A DNA stretch of 64,000 nt from NCBI GenBank assembly GCA_903813345.2, contig CAIIXF020000011.1, positions 7,526,571-7,590,570 on the forward strand, in the 5' to 3' direction. The translations under genes and the position numbers were made by a program. Below are positions 51,036 through 63,794 of the stretch, in pieces. The notes beneath the pieces were generated by a model, which made no database searches, was not told the origin of the DNA, and saw nothing but the letters and a program-made list of their open reading frames with translations. The DNA comes from Owenia fusiformis. Its lineage: Eukaryota; Annelida; Polychaeta; Sabellida; Oweniidae. The stretch's first letter is position 1. The number at the start of each line of letters is the position of its first letter.

Positions 51036-52354
51036 ATAGCCAACCATGACAAATCGGATCATATGGACTAGTGCTAAATATTTTATTCAAATTATAACCA
51101 TACTTATGTTTAGATTTGATTTCTATAAGGCAGATGATAACATACACTTGGAGTTTATAGCATTAGATAACACGAAATGCACTTGGAGTTTACAGCATTA
51201 TTGTAAAATAACATGAAATGCACTTGTAGCATAGATTTCATTATGTTCACTTTTGATATCACCCCATACTGAAATATATTTGCTATTTTCAATTATATTT
51301 TCATTCTATAAAATAAATCATTTAGAATACTTTGTTGCTTTATATACAATTCAACACTTAAACAATATGCTTTTATTATTTATTCCTTGCTAATTACTCT
51401 CTTTTAACAAATTTCCTTGATTGATCATTATCTGTAAGGGATTCCAAGTATTATTACAATTGATTATATCACAACTCAGCCATTAATTATTTAAATGTGT
51501 TATAGGAATACAAAGAGTAATAGCTAATCATATATTTATCTATAATGTAGTAATTAAAACAGTTTGACCTTTTGTTATCTCACTTAATATTAACGTTACT
51601 TGTGAAAATATAATAAACATTGATACTTAACAGCCTCTTAAATTAATTCAAAAAAAATTATAAAATTTAAAAATAATACATTTTACGTTATTAAATATTT
51701 ATTGTGGCACTAATAATTTCTTCAAAGATATATTTCATTAAAAATTGTAAGTGTTACACGATCTAAAAGAAGCAATTTAAACAAATGATTTCAGATTTGA
51801 ATTTTTTGTAAAAATAACTTTTTGACATCAGGGAAAATCCCAGAGTAATTCCCCTTCTTTGACTCTCCTTAATCAAGTAAAACCATAGACAGAATATAAT
51901 CAAAAATGATTTGGTAGAGTATAAAAAGAGTCAGATTACCTGAATCAGTGAGTCCTCTTGAAGATATGATCTATAATTTATTTATCCTTTTGATTATAAA
52001 GCCAAATATCTATGAGGAAATATACTCTGTTTCCTCCAGTCCCTTCTCAATGAGCAGTGATATACACACACACAAATCTGAGCCTTTGCTATGCTTTGAT
52101 ATCCAATATTAACCTATATGTAAGGAAGATTACGATTACTGGATTACTCAATAGATTGGATTCTGTGAATGATCAATGAAATTCTGTGATTTGTGATTTT
52201 ATGCTTCCTCAATTTTAACGTTGATCTGAAGTTCGTTTTCTGCAATATATCCTCTCTCTTTTCTGTCTATACCATCTTCCTTCCAGATCTTGCTGTGGCT
52301 GCTTGAGAAATACCCTTCAGCAGAAAATATAAGTTTCGCTAGTCTTCCTTACAG
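51036..52354. other. AT-rich stretch, no gene seen
   Basis: Very AT-rich (51260-51760). A near-duplicate ACACTTGGAGTTTA / GCACTTGGAGTTTA pair at 51146-51192. A strong acceptor-like CATCTTCCTTCCAG occurs at 52271-52284, upstream of the coding-like segment. Confidence 0.5.
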
Positions 52355-52561
52355 GATTCACGTCAGGCTATCAATGATATTGGCTGGTTTGATGAGGCAG
52401 CCTATGGTGTAGACCAACATGAAGGTAGAGTGAGAGCTGCTAATGTTGCCAAACACAGTCTAATTATAACAGCTGGCCATCTCTCAATGCTCTCTGGGTT
52501 ACCTACACCTCTCATGAAGCTCCCAAAAATTCTGACAACAGTCATGTTTTCAACTGCATAA
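52355..52561 (+). pseudogene. Coding-like segment, unidentified protein (exon or retro-copy fragment)
   Basis: A 68-codon open frame runs from just after CTTCCTTACAG (a good acceptor ending at 52354) to TAA at 52559-52561. It reads DSRQAINDIGWFDEAAYGVD, QHEGRVRAANVAKHSLIITA, GHLSMLSGLPTPLMKLPKIL, TTVMFSTA. Base composition is clearly richer in G+C than its flanks and the amino-acid mix is protein-like, unlike other ORFs here, which are rich in Ile/Tyr/Cys/Phe. The frame is closed by a stop at 52340-52342, before the acceptor. An internal AAG|GTAGAG at 52428/52429 could be a donor, giving a 74-nt exon. Immediately after the stop begins a family G repeat, which suggests the end is set by an insertion. 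I cannot name the family. It may be a real plus-strand exon, a piece of a processed copy, or old transposon coding DNA. Confidence 0.35.
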
Positions 52562-52760
52562 AATAGCCAAAAAGAGTGGAAAAAGCAAGGAATAAACCTT
52601 GTGGACATATAGTCAAGACTTTAAATTGTCTAGAAATGCCAGGAAAACAAATACTTCAATCAAATTTTCAAGAGAAATTAACAGAATGATCGTGAGCAGA
52701 TGGTTTTTGAACTATGGGAAAGAATCTCACTTATAATAAATAACCCCTTAGATTTGAGCA
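52562..52760 (+). repeat. Family G repeat (also at 12196 and 19861)
   Basis: AAGAGTGGAAAAAGCAAGGA and TAGAAATGCCAGGAAAAC recur with changes at 12196-12330 (GAGTGGAATCGCCAAGGAAT; TAGAAATGCCAGGAAGAC) and more weakly at 19861-19960. It begins directly after the coding-like segment at 52355. Confidence 0.5.
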
Positions 52761-53080
52761 ATACTCGGCTGTTATTTTTTACACTTTTCCACAAATATGA
52801 AAATATTTGTTTTCAGTTATACTTAAAATATGTAAGATGTTACAATCTCTATCTAAACAAATTGTGTCTATTTTAAATGCAACAGAAGACTTTGGTCAAT
52901 AAGCAAGAGTAAAAGTACATGGGGACCATTCCAAAGAATATGTAAAGCTAGAAGATGAAGTAGATACAATGCAAAAACAAGATACAATCAAGATTACCAT
53001 CAAACAAGTAAAACATCCTGCAATATAAAGCATTCTAACCACAAATAATGTCAGAAATTGGAAAGCAAAGGAAGCCTAAC

Positions 53081-53240
53081 AATAGTAAAATATATTCAAG
53101 AGCTAAAAGTCATCTCTAAACATGTTTATATACAGAAGATCTATTTACAAGAAGATCAGCAATAGTAAAAATATATTCCATATAAGAGCTAAAAGTCATC
53201 TCTAAACATGTTTATATACATCTTTAAGATCTCTACAAGA
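53081..53240 (+). repeat. 80-bp tandem duplication
   Basis: AATAGTAAAA at 53081 and 53161 begins two units that share GAGCTAAAAGTCATCTCTAA and ACATGTTTATATACA, with small indels. Confidence 0.88.
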
Positions 53241-53726
53241 AGATAAGCAATATAAAGAGATACAACTTATAACAGACAAATTATCCTCAGAACAGTGGGG
53301 GGATCCATAAAGATCATACAGATGTTGTCTGGATGAGTGTTGGTTCCTCCAAAAACAAATAAACAATAAATAACAGAGAAACCAAAAACCAAGTATCCAG
53401 AAAAGGAGGTATTCTGTCAATAAAATACAACATAAAACTGTGTCATTTCAGCCTTTTACATGTTTAGTATATAATTATGGTTTCTCAGCTCCTATCTTTT
53501 GGGTGGCCACATATTACCAAGCCAAGTACCTGAACTAATCTTTAGCTGATGACAAGCTCATGAATGCAACCTTTTTACATCAATGGGCTCAATGGGTTAT
53601 AAGTTGATCCAAAGGACTCAAATAATACTTTTTGCATGCAAATTGAAATAAGTAAGATTACACGGCTATTGTTCAACATAAGTACTCAATTTGTCAGGTG
53701 ATGATTACTATGCTGTTGAAATGATA

Positions 53727-53790
53727 AGTTAATATGACACATATGACATATGTAATATGACACATATGACATACGTAATATGACACAAAT
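53727..53790 (+). repeat. Short tandem array of AATATGACACATATGACAT
   Basis: About three units of roughly 27 bp; the core GACATATGTAATATGAC contains CATATG palindromes. Confidence 0.75.
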
Positions 53791-56605
53791 GTTGCATGAC
53801 AACATAGCTTTGCATGTCATGCTAGATATGTCATTTTTTCAATTAGATCAAGACACCTAAAGCAAACAATGGTTTAGATGGATGGTTGGAACTTGGAACT
53901 CTTTTCTCCTTTTCTCTCATGGTGCCAAATGGTGCCAGTGTAAGGAAAATGGGGCCCTACCCTTTGCATTTGATAATAACTAGACTCTGCGTGCAGCGTA
54001 ATGGGGCCAATGACTGATAAAAAGCATGGAACTACACTGACAAACAGAAATTCTACAAGGTTTTGGGCAATTGGCATTATTAGGCTGTGGGGTTAATGGC
54101 CTCACGGTAGACTCCTCAAGGTGACTTTCCCATTCTGCCACTATCAATCATTACAAACACACCTTACAGTTTCAGGCATAGCATCAGGAAATTTCTTTGA
54201 TTTCACAATTACTTCATTCGTTTCTTGAGAGAGAGTTCTTTGCTAGATTCATGCACATATAGCCCCTCAAAACATACCCCATCAGGTGACTGCCCTATAT
54301 AACAGAACAAGGAGGACAACCCAAATTAAGGCATTTCTTGGAGCTGGGTGTTGGACTGAGTGTTTCTTTGAGCACAATCTGCTATAGAAACAGAAAATGA
54401 GTTAAGATTCAGAATATGAAGGGCTGACTTAGATTTAGTAAATGCATATCACCTGTCTAGACATTTACTTTCATGTTTTTCTTTATGGAAATATATGGGA
54501 TCTCTAAGAGTTTCAAGGACCTTTTGAAAATAGGATGCCTTTTTATCCTTCCCTAGCTTCTCTATCATGTGATGTCTATCATCATGGATATAATATGGGC
54601 AAAAATGGGTAAAAGGAAGAATGGGAAAATCCCCAAGTGAAGCACATATATCAGTAGGAAGGGATACATTTATGTAATACAGGAATGAATAGGTCTTGCA
54701 AACTCTATGGAGTCTTGTCTTGCAAATTCTATAGACTCCTGCTCATTAGATCAAAAAATAATCAGAGTGAACGGAAATGAATGTCTCTAATACCCAATTA
54801 CATTAATGTGAACATGTGAACTTCCTAAAAAAATACCTGTCTGCTGACAAATTATATTCTACAATATTTCTCTTAAACATTTGAATAAAACATTATGTTT
54901 TCTGGCATTTTTGTATATATACATGTATATAAGACTCATAAATTTCTTGTATGCCTTTTTTACTCGTATTTGTTTCTCTCCATTCCGCAGTATTTGATTC
55001 AAAAACATGACAGAGAATTTCATTCATTGGAAACTTAGCTTCTGAGATATTCTGCAGGTTAATTGACAGTTGAATGATTAGAGGTAAATGGCATTAATGA
55101 TTCATAAGAATAACAATCACCATGTCGGAACTTTCTCCAAGATATGCTTGTTTAATGCTATTGCTCTAAAAAATTGAATAAAGAGTCTGATTTTATTACG
55201 TTTTTATACAATTTGGCGTATTGACTACATGCCTGTTTACTTTATTCCTTGCTGATTCCACTCTTTTCCACTCAATTTTGCATTTGAAAACATGACCATT
55301 AGAACATTTTTTGTAATGGGTAGTCTCCGCTGATGATTGCATGAAGTCTGCTATGATCATGATCTTCAATCCAATCGAAAGATTAATATTATAATATGGG
55401 CCCCCTTCTGTAAAAATATCAAACCTAAAACCGCATCTACGACATAAGTCTAATGATTAAAGAACCAATGAATGCTCAGAAAATTAATTTGGCACAATAT
55501 ATTCCTGGATTGGGGAATTTAGAAACCTGGAATTCCAAAAGTTTGATCTATTATAACCTTTCGCCATGATTTTCCCACAAAGGGCACTTGCAACTAAATA
55601 GTCCAATGTGGGGATTAGTGAAAGCATTTGCATCTCATAGTTTGGAAAATCAGTAGAGATCAATTGGGTTTATTGATTCCAATAGTGCACTAATATTACT
55701 TGATTTCCTGCTAAGGCAAACAAACCTTTAGATGAAATAACATAAAAATAAAGAAAATTGTGGACATAAAATGATAAGATTCAATCTTCATTTTGTAGTT
55801 TACATTACCACTTTGAATTGGTTGATCTTTATTCTTTAAATAAAAGAAAGCTCAATCAACAATGTACGAGACTCTGACAATCCGTTTACATAGAAACTAT
55901 GCATTGTGGGAAGTTAAAGGTACGGAATGTTTAATTAAACGATTACGAGGAAAGAACAAAAGGAAGATCAAAATTTCCCTAGATTCTAATTATATCACAA
56001 GGATAAATACTTCTCTCAAGGAGTCTTATTTCCTCATTCAAATTAAATTCCTCATTTTAGAAGATAAATTGTATCATTAAGGATATACAAGGTAGGAATA
56101 TCCTTTTATATAAGGATAATTTTAATTTTGATCGCTACAAGTAAATTGCAACTAAGTAGAGCTTCCTGAAACTAATGTCATGATAAGGTAAAACCACATC
56201 TGAACAAGGCATGACAAAATATCACCCCTTGCTTGTAACTTCAAAAATGTAACCCTTTGTTACAAATGCTAAATACCAAATACAGACGTCAAGCACTAGT
56301 CATAAAAATTGGCGAATGTAATAAACATGTTACAATTTCTAGTTCTTATTTGCTTGATTTATAACTTCAATATTCTTGAAAGTATAATTTTGATTTTTCT
56401 AACCCTGTACCAAAATACAATGACCTGATAAAACTATTTGCAATGTGCTAGACAAAGCAAGGTTCCCAGGTCATAATAAAAATCACATCAGGCAACATTT
56501 AAGAAAAAATAAATAAAACAAAGAAATCAAATCTCTATGATATTTTCACATCCATATTTCACAAATTAAACTGCATCATATAAAGTGCACATGCAATTTA
56601 TAATA

Positions 56606-56773
56606 AATCTGTCTTAGTGAACACCTCTCTCTAATGAACACCTCTCTCTGGTGAACACCTGTCTCTATTGTACACCCTTCCTCCGCACAAAGTCTACTGA
56701 CTTCTGCATAAATTACCCTCTCTGTAGTGAACACCTACCAACAAAGAACGTTTATTCTCGGCAGATTTTACTA
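56606..56773. mobile_element. Family A repeat, copy 10, with tandem GTGAACACCTCTCTCT units
   Basis: It starts AAATCTGTCTTAGTGAACAC and ends GCAGATTTTACTATA. Inside, the unit GTGAACACCTCTCTCT occurs about four times, another local expansion of a family A phrase. Confidence 0.65.
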
Positions 56774-57923
56774 TATCTGCAAGTGACATTCAATGAGAAT
56801 CTTCACTGGATAACCTCAAGGTTCAACTTAAAACGGGTTCTTCTTTGAATTCTGGGTTATTCCTTTCTTTTGGAAAAGCCCATAATGATTGAATAATCAA
56901 CAATATGACATGCCATACTAGAAAAATTGTCTAGAAGTCTAGAAATTCTGAAAACTTCAGTCTCCATGTGTGTCAGATATCAAACGTTAAATGCTTTTAA
57001 TCATGAATATAAAATTATAAATATTAAATTATGATAGGCGTATTTGTTCAGTAAACTTTCATTGTGATAGCAACAACCTATTGATTACTGACTGTATAAA
57101 CACACACTTTAATATATTATTATGCCTAAACTGAAATATGCAATTTAAAATAAAAATATGAATGCTGTATTGAAACTTATAACCTGGCATTTCTATTTGG
57201 TCTTTTATTGAAATGTCACATGGCATTTATGGCATTTGTTTGAAAGAATCAGAGATCAAAATTCATGAAATTAAATCCAATGGCTACTTTTACAAATAAG
57301 AAATCATACTAATTCTGATACTTAAATAAATAAACTAGATGTACTGAATGGAAGAAAAGCACAAGTATAATTTAGCATTTACAAAAATCAGGTCCCTTTT
57401 AGACAAGTTGAAATACTCTCAACCTCGGAGGCTGTTTTGCAAAAATCATCAGATTCAATATATTTCATTATTATGTTTCATGATGTAACTTAAATTACAT
57501 TCTGTTGAATAAAATTATAAATCGTGATTTTCTAGAAACAGTCATATACATATAGCTAACATGTAGGCTATAAATACATCATATGCATGTATAAATATAT
57601 AAAAATCAAGATTTATAATTACATGAAGTTCAATGTCTTAATTGCAAGGTATGGGAAGTTCACAGTTACAGATTGATAAGAGTTACATTAAAACAATATA
57701 TTTATAACTCTCAAGGCATAAAACAATATATGTAGAACAACTCTCAAGGCTATACAAGGGGAATATAATATTTGAAAATTCAATAGTTCTATTTAATCAT
57801 TGTTTTCAAAACATTTTCCTATAGGGGATATAATATCTATGAATGTAATTTTTATAATTAAGGTGTATATTGCAAATTGTATCAAAGATAGCAAATAGCA
57901 ATTTGCAAATCTTTCTAAATAAC

Positions 57924-58601
57924 GCTGTATAACAAAGGTATTCATTGGACAATGTTTCACTGTACAACAAAGGTATTCATTGTACAATGTTTCACTGTAT
58001 AACAAAGGTATTCATTGTACAATGGTTCACTGTATAACAAAGGTATGCATTGTAAAATGTTTCACTTTACAACAAAGGTATTCATTGTACAATGTTTCAC
58101 TTTACAACAAAGGTATTCATTGTACAATGTTTCACTTTACAACAAAGGTATTCATTGTACAATGTTTCACTTTACAACAAAGGTATTCATTGTACAATGT
58201 TTCACTGTAAAACAAAGGTATGCATTGTACAATGTTTCACTGTATAACAAAGGTATTCATTGTACAATGTTTCACTTAACAAAGGTATGCATTGTAAAAT
58301 GTTTCACTTTACAACAAAGGTATTCATTGTACAATGTTTCACTGTATAACAAAGGTATTCATTGTACAATGTTTCACTGTAAAACAAAGGTATGCATTGT
58401 ACAATGTTTCACTTTACAACAAAGGTATTCATTGTACAATGTTTCACTGTAAAACAAAGGTATTCATTGTACAATGTTTCACTTTACAACAAAGGTATGC
58501 ATTGTAAAATGTTTCACTTTACAACAAAGGTATTCATTGTACAATGTTTCACTGTATAACAAAGGTATTCATTGTACAATGTTTCACTGTACAACAAAGG
58601 T
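57924..58601 (+). repeat. 35-bp minisatellite, about 20 copies
   Basis: The unit is TGTATAACAAAGGTATTCAT then TGTACAATGTTTCAC. Each unit contains the perfect palindrome ATTGTACAAT. Variants (GTATAAC, TTTACAAC, GTAAAAC; TTCAT or TGCAT) occur in blocks that are themselves repeated. Since 35 is not a multiple of 3 and no forward frame of the unit has a stop, ORFs of up to 145 codons appear (58015-58452); they are artefacts with a 35-residue period. One copy near 58272 is 4 bp short. Confidence 0.95.
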
Positions 58602-58979
58602 GTTTATAATAAGTTCCTTGTACTTTAAGTTGATGGGCAGGAGTTATCAAACAGATTAATCCACAATCTGGCTATCAACATCTCTTGGGAAATCATGGAT
58701 AAACTTCAACTCAGACCTTAACATCCTTGATACATTTTCATATCATAATGCTCATAAAAATGATATGTTTTTAAGGGTTTTAATATATATGAGGAAGTAT
58801 CTGAAAGTACTAAACAGATAATTCATAAATGATTGAACGAATATATTAAGGTATTCATAAATAATAGGACCAATATATTAAGGTAGTTGACATATGTCGA
58901 TCATAGAACAGTCTGAAAAATGGTGGTATAAATATAAAGTGTGGCACTATGCCTAGTATGCCCAAGGGAAAGATCAATA

Positions 58980-59161
58980 CCCGGTGATTTCAGCGGGAAG
59001 TGGCGTTTCGTTCAGTGGATGAGCTGCGCGCGCACGCATAAATGTGATTATCCAATATAATTAGGGGAGGGCTATTTGAAGTAGTTTTTGGTCTCAGGCG
59101 TGACCCAGGGCTGTTGTCTTAAGGACATTTCGTTGAAAATGAGCCATTCGGCTGATAATTG
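58980..59161 (+). promoter_or_regulatory. CpG-rich promoter-like patch with candidate non-coding first exon and strong donor
   Basis: Between 58980 and about 59160 the DNA is much richer in G+C and CpG than its surroundings (for example CTGCGCGCGCACGC at 59023-59036, an NRF-1-like palindrome). A TATA-like TATAAATATAAAG lies just upstream at 58927 and a CCAAT at 59052. A plus-strand transcript could splice at TTG|GTAAGAG, exon end 59161; a short frame starts ATGAGCCATTCGGC at 59139. No comparable minus-strand donor was found, so this looks like a divergent or antisense start rather than a CELF 5' exon. This is inference from motifs only. Confidence 0.35.
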
Positions 59162-59804
59162 GTAAGAGTTTGCGATCTTATAATGTATAACTGTTACTCA
59201 GACACATATTTTGACACGATTCTGTTGGAAATAAGCTTTGAACCGAGAGATATTCACGATTGATATGCACATTTTTGATTGTGCCATTGCTTTTCTATTG
59301 CACAATCCATGTATTGATAGAAGAAACATTAATAATGCAGATTGGTTTACCTTCAATACATGGCAGACACTACATATCGGTCTATTAATACCAGTTTGTG
59401 CCTTAAATAGTTTTATATTTCCATCCACGGCCTCGTGGAGCCTGGGTGTGTTTGTCTCTTATGTGTATGCTTGTGCATGGACTTCTAATCACTATCAGAA
59501 TTTAACATGATGCAAACTCGACATTATAACTCATTTTGACTTCGCTGGAAAACAATAGGAATTATTTTTCTTGCCAATCAATCATGAATCACAATCAAAA
59601 TTTCAGAATGATCAATCAGGCAATGGTCCAAATCAAGTTATAACATTATATGATATTCAGCAAGAAGTCCGGTAGAAATACAGAATATTTAAACATCAAA
59701 GCTGAAAGTTAAAAGCTAATCTGTCAATTTTCTGTCTGCAAAAGAGCGTTTACATTGACACAATAACAGACTGAGGCTTTGAAATCTAGGATTCCCCAGG
59801 AAAA

Positions 59805-59816
59805 TATGACGTCATA
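59805..59816. promoter_or_regulatory. Perfect CRE palindrome
   Basis: ATGACGTCAT is the full palindromic cAMP-response element bound by CREB/ATF-type bZIP factors. Within 80 bp to the right lie AATTAGCAT and, inverted, ATGCTAATT, which are homeodomain/octamer-like sites. The cluster could be an enhancer. Confidence 0.35.
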
Positions 59817-60076
59817 CTAATTAGCATAAGGATTTCCCTATTGATCTGGGTCGTGCCTTGTTCGAAAACACAATCCATAAATACATGCTAATTTCTAAGG
59901 AGATAGGAAGTGTATAACGTGTTTATCGATTTTGTTTAAAGATTTAATCAATTATCAAATTGTTTAAGTGGATAAAGTGGTCACACTTGCTTCAATTCAT
60001 AGCGAAATCGACGGATAGAAACTGACCGAATTCCCGATATCCTACCCCGTATTACTGTAGGCTATGAGCACAGTGA

Positions 60077-60091
60077 CCTACAGAGGGCGCT
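60077..60091 (+). promoter_or_regulatory. CTCF-like motif
   Basis: CCTACAGAGGGCGCT matches 13 of 15 positions of the bilaterian CTCF core CCASYAGRKGGCRSY. It lies in a locally G+C-richer stretch (60000-60150), unlike its surroundings. Motif match only. Confidence 0.3.
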
Positions 60092-60149
60092 ATCACAAAC
60101 AAGTACTGCACGAACCGATAAATTCCCGGGTATTGTAACGCCCTTGGTA

Positions 60150-63100
60150 TGCCTACCTTATATAAATGTTCAATGCTTTGCCTGAATTACAGTATGATTT
60201 TTGTATCAATCAACTTGACATTGAGAATTTATTGTACATCTTGGATTTCTAAGGAATGAAGGTTTCATGATTGAAAATCAAACTGGGGAAGTACAATAAT
60301 ACAATAACAGTTAGTATTCTACATAAATATTTTATCAATTGAGAGGTCCTTATTTTAGACAATTTAATTAGACAATTTGCAGTGTAAAAACCATACTGTA
60401 TAATTTAACCTTAATTTTAGACTCAAGAAACAAAAAAATTAAAATTAGACAATGAGAATTTTTACAAGGGCTTTTCAGTGGTTCAATATGATAACATAAC
60501 TCAATAAAAGATCCCCAAATTAACTTAATTTGTTTTAACCGTTGATCTACTTTAACCTAAAGATCTAAGTGAGATTTATTTCAGAACACGAATCACAATC
60601 TGAAATTCAGACAAAAAATTAAAAAAAGATATGAAATTGATAGCCTTTTGTGGTTCGTTGCCCTTTTAAACAAATTCTAACCTTTTAGGACAATAGTTTT
60701 TACTTATTTTTTTGTATTTATATCTAATGTATATCTAATTTAGAGTTTATTTGTTTTAAGACATTACGCTTTCTCTTATTTAATATTGCGACATTATATC
60801 TGGATATTTTTCCTTGGCTCATTACTCAAAAAACTCCTCGAATGTGTGGTTTTAGTTCAGTATAAGGTACACTCATGCTGAGAACAAGAGGTTTATTAAT
60901 ATTAATGGCATGTAGACTCTTACTTCATTATGGCTGATAAAGCATAACAATTTTGATCTTAACGTTCTTCTTAAAAGTCAAAGTCTTAAGTGACCATAGT
61001 TTACTATATACTCCTAACCAAGCAGAACCAGCTATGTATAGATTCTTTCACCTCCTTCAAGTGGCATGTTGAATATTTTGTTGTGAACTTTTTTACGTTA
61101 TCTATAAGGTTACGACGACACTCTCGTCTCTGTGTACTTATTTACATTAATGTAAGTGCTGTTAGTATATTGTTCAGATACCACACGATTATAAACTTCA
61201 ATCTTGAAAAACTCCAGGCAAAATTCTCATAAAATATCCCAAGCAATCAGCATTGTAAAATACAGATAGCTAGGTGAAGGATTCTGGGATTGCAAGAGGC
61301 TCTCTTTTTGATTCGACTGGAATAAGGAGTCCAATGTTCGGTGTACATATATTATCTTTAAATATTTTAACTTATGTAGAATGACAGAAATATTTATATA
61401 ACTGGCTTTATATAATCTTATCTTATACCAACACTAGACCAACAGGGCTCATCATACTTTAAACCATGAACATTCCTATTGCAAGAGAATTGTAGTTTTT
61501 CTACAGCCAGCCAATTGTAATATTACACAGCCAGAAAATTGTACTGTTACAACATCTAAACAAAATGATCAATTCAATGATGAACCAAATGGTCAAGACA
61601 AGAACAAGCTAATGACCAGGTCAAGAAGGACCCAATGATCAAGACAATAATGGTTCAAATAGTTGAAAATACTATTGCTTTTCCATACACTATCTTATAT
61701 GCTTTTACTACTTTGTATACGTGGCTTCGTTAATTAAACTCTTGGATCAAGGACCTGTTATTACAAAGCAGAATGAAACAAAAGTTAACAACCACAACAG
61801 CTTGCACTGTGTCAATAATTTAAAATTGCAAGGTTCTATAAAAATGATCATTTCAATTGCCATATGATTGTGTGCTATCAACACCTGAATATATGAAAAT
61901 TCATTGAAATTGTCTACTTTCTTTTTACAATATACATGTCTAGTTGCCTTTATTGACAATAAGGCATCAATATGGCAAACTGCGTCAACAATTTCAACAA
62001 GCAAATATTGTTTTTTTCAAGCTTAACTTCCTCATGTACTATAGATCACTCAATAAACATATTTACCTTGCTTTGCAGAATATCTAATAGTTTTCTCAGT
62101 AAATCATATATTTCCAGCTGCTACAGGTTCCTGTATACTTCTTCGTCAATATCTACGACAATGTGTCTTAATCTACAGCTAATCTTAGCCGGCTAACGGA
62201 ATTGCCCCACAATATATTATAGACCCCTGGTTTCCTGAATTTCCTTTTGAATTTCCCGTAATCGGCTAAAGTGAAGCCGTCTACCTTTCTGAATACATAC
62301 AGGCTGTAAATGTATTATGGGCATTAATATGAATAGTAGTTACAATATATCCTTCGTACAAACACACCTAATCAATATTTAACAATAGAAACGTTTGAAT
62401 ATATTGCATTAAATCCCCCATAAAAATGAAGAGATCATGGAGAAATACCAATACATGCAACAATAGCTTAAGGGATAGCTTGATCGAGTGCACACATATA
62501 TGTTTGACTTTGCATGTAGCCATACAATGCAATAAAAACTGTATTCAATTAACCAAAGAGCTTTTATACTAATTGATAAAAGAAAAAATAACTTCCTTTA
62601 AAAAAACTTGATGATATCATATTTCAACATTTACATGATATGGTTCATGATGAATGATATATGAGAATGATTTCATGATGATAATATATATTTATAAAGC
62701 AGTTTATAACCATACTTCCATACTTTATTCCATATTTTAAAGAATATATGGTCTAACAATCTCCTGCCCCTTCAAGCATGGGCACCCTTCAATGTCAATA
62801 TGTAAAGTGTATGACATACCAATGAGGTATGCTCACCTTACTTAATTGATATGGTAAAACAAAATAAAAAGCCTGCTTATACAATTGAGCAACTTGAAGA
62901 TCATAAAATTGCAAGCAAGGCACAAAATCCTAAGGTAAATGACATGATAATAGTCAGTACTACAAGTACAATGTATTTTGAGGAGATAACAACTTGGCAG
63001 GATCCAATGTTTGTATTCAACATTATAGTTAAGACCAACCTCCTATTAAGCTGAATTATCACTTTTAAGGTAACAACAGATTTCACTTGGATTGATTCCC

Positions 63101-63790
63101 GCTGCTTTAAACTTTATGATCTATTAAACCTTGGAAAAAATAAATGGCTTTGTTTGGCTGATTTTCAAACAATAATCTAAATCACTTAAGATGGTTTAAA
63201 ATTTCTTAGTAAAAAAGCATGAGATCTCTGCCCCCCACATATTAACTCTTTTGACATTTTCTTTTTCACTTAACTTACATATTCAAACATTCACCAAACG
63301 GATATATTCTTAAAGATCAAATTCATCACCTTAGCTGAATAGTTCCCCAAAAAAGATCATAATATAGCACCAAAGACCGAGGAACTAAGTATTGAGAATG
63401 TTGGTCAACCACATTGTGGGCTCTATTGCCTGTACTATACTTAAGAATACACTCATTTGGGCATTAGATAAAAAGGGACTCTGATAAATTAGAATGGTAA
63501 ACCAGGTAAATAAAGTAACTTCTAATTTACTGGAAGTCTTTATGATCAAATAGGGTCAATATATATACCAATCAAAAATCTTCATCCTCCAATATACATA
63601 CATGTAGACATGCTGAACACCACCTCTATAAGGATTTAAATTTTTTTACACTTTCCTTTGGACCTAATGACTTACACTTTAAATGCAAGGTGAAAAATCA
63701 TAAGCATGACCAAGGCCAAATGAGGGTTTCCTGTAAATATATCATATAACACACACAGTCTAATTATACAGGGACCATCCAAAACAATTC
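60150..63790. other. AT-rich stretch, no gene supported
   Basis: Two weak leads only: a minus-strand frame QLEIYDLLRKLLDILQSK between AG and GTAAAT at about 62068-62121, and a 67-codon plus-strand ORF at 62851. Neither has enough support to call. Confidence 0.45.
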
Positions 63791-63794
63791 AGTC

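Larger units (their letters stand above)
52761..56605. other. No gene seen apart from short duplications
   Basis: Contains the 80-bp duplication (53081) and the 53727 array; the remaining ORFs are short and chance-like. Confidence 0.5.

Noticed and set aside
58015-58659. ORFs of 145 and 61 codons that look like a repeat protein
   Set aside because: They lie entirely within the 35-bp minisatellite; the peptide period equals the DNA period read in three frames, and the composition follows the unit.
59238-59510. 90-codon ORF just after the GTAAGAG donor
   Set aside because: It would be intronic for the proposed first exon; composition is chance-like and the opposite strand is also open.
62068-62121. 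18-codon minus-strand exon candidate (QLEIYDLLRKLLDILQSK)
   Set aside because: It has a GTAAAT donor but no pyrimidine tract before the AG, and the frame is closed by that same TAG; too short to judge.
62851-63054. 67-codon ORF starting MVKQNKKPAYTIEQLEDHK
   Set aside because: The first half looks protein-like, but no motif, promoter or homologue is recognised; chance cannot be excluded.
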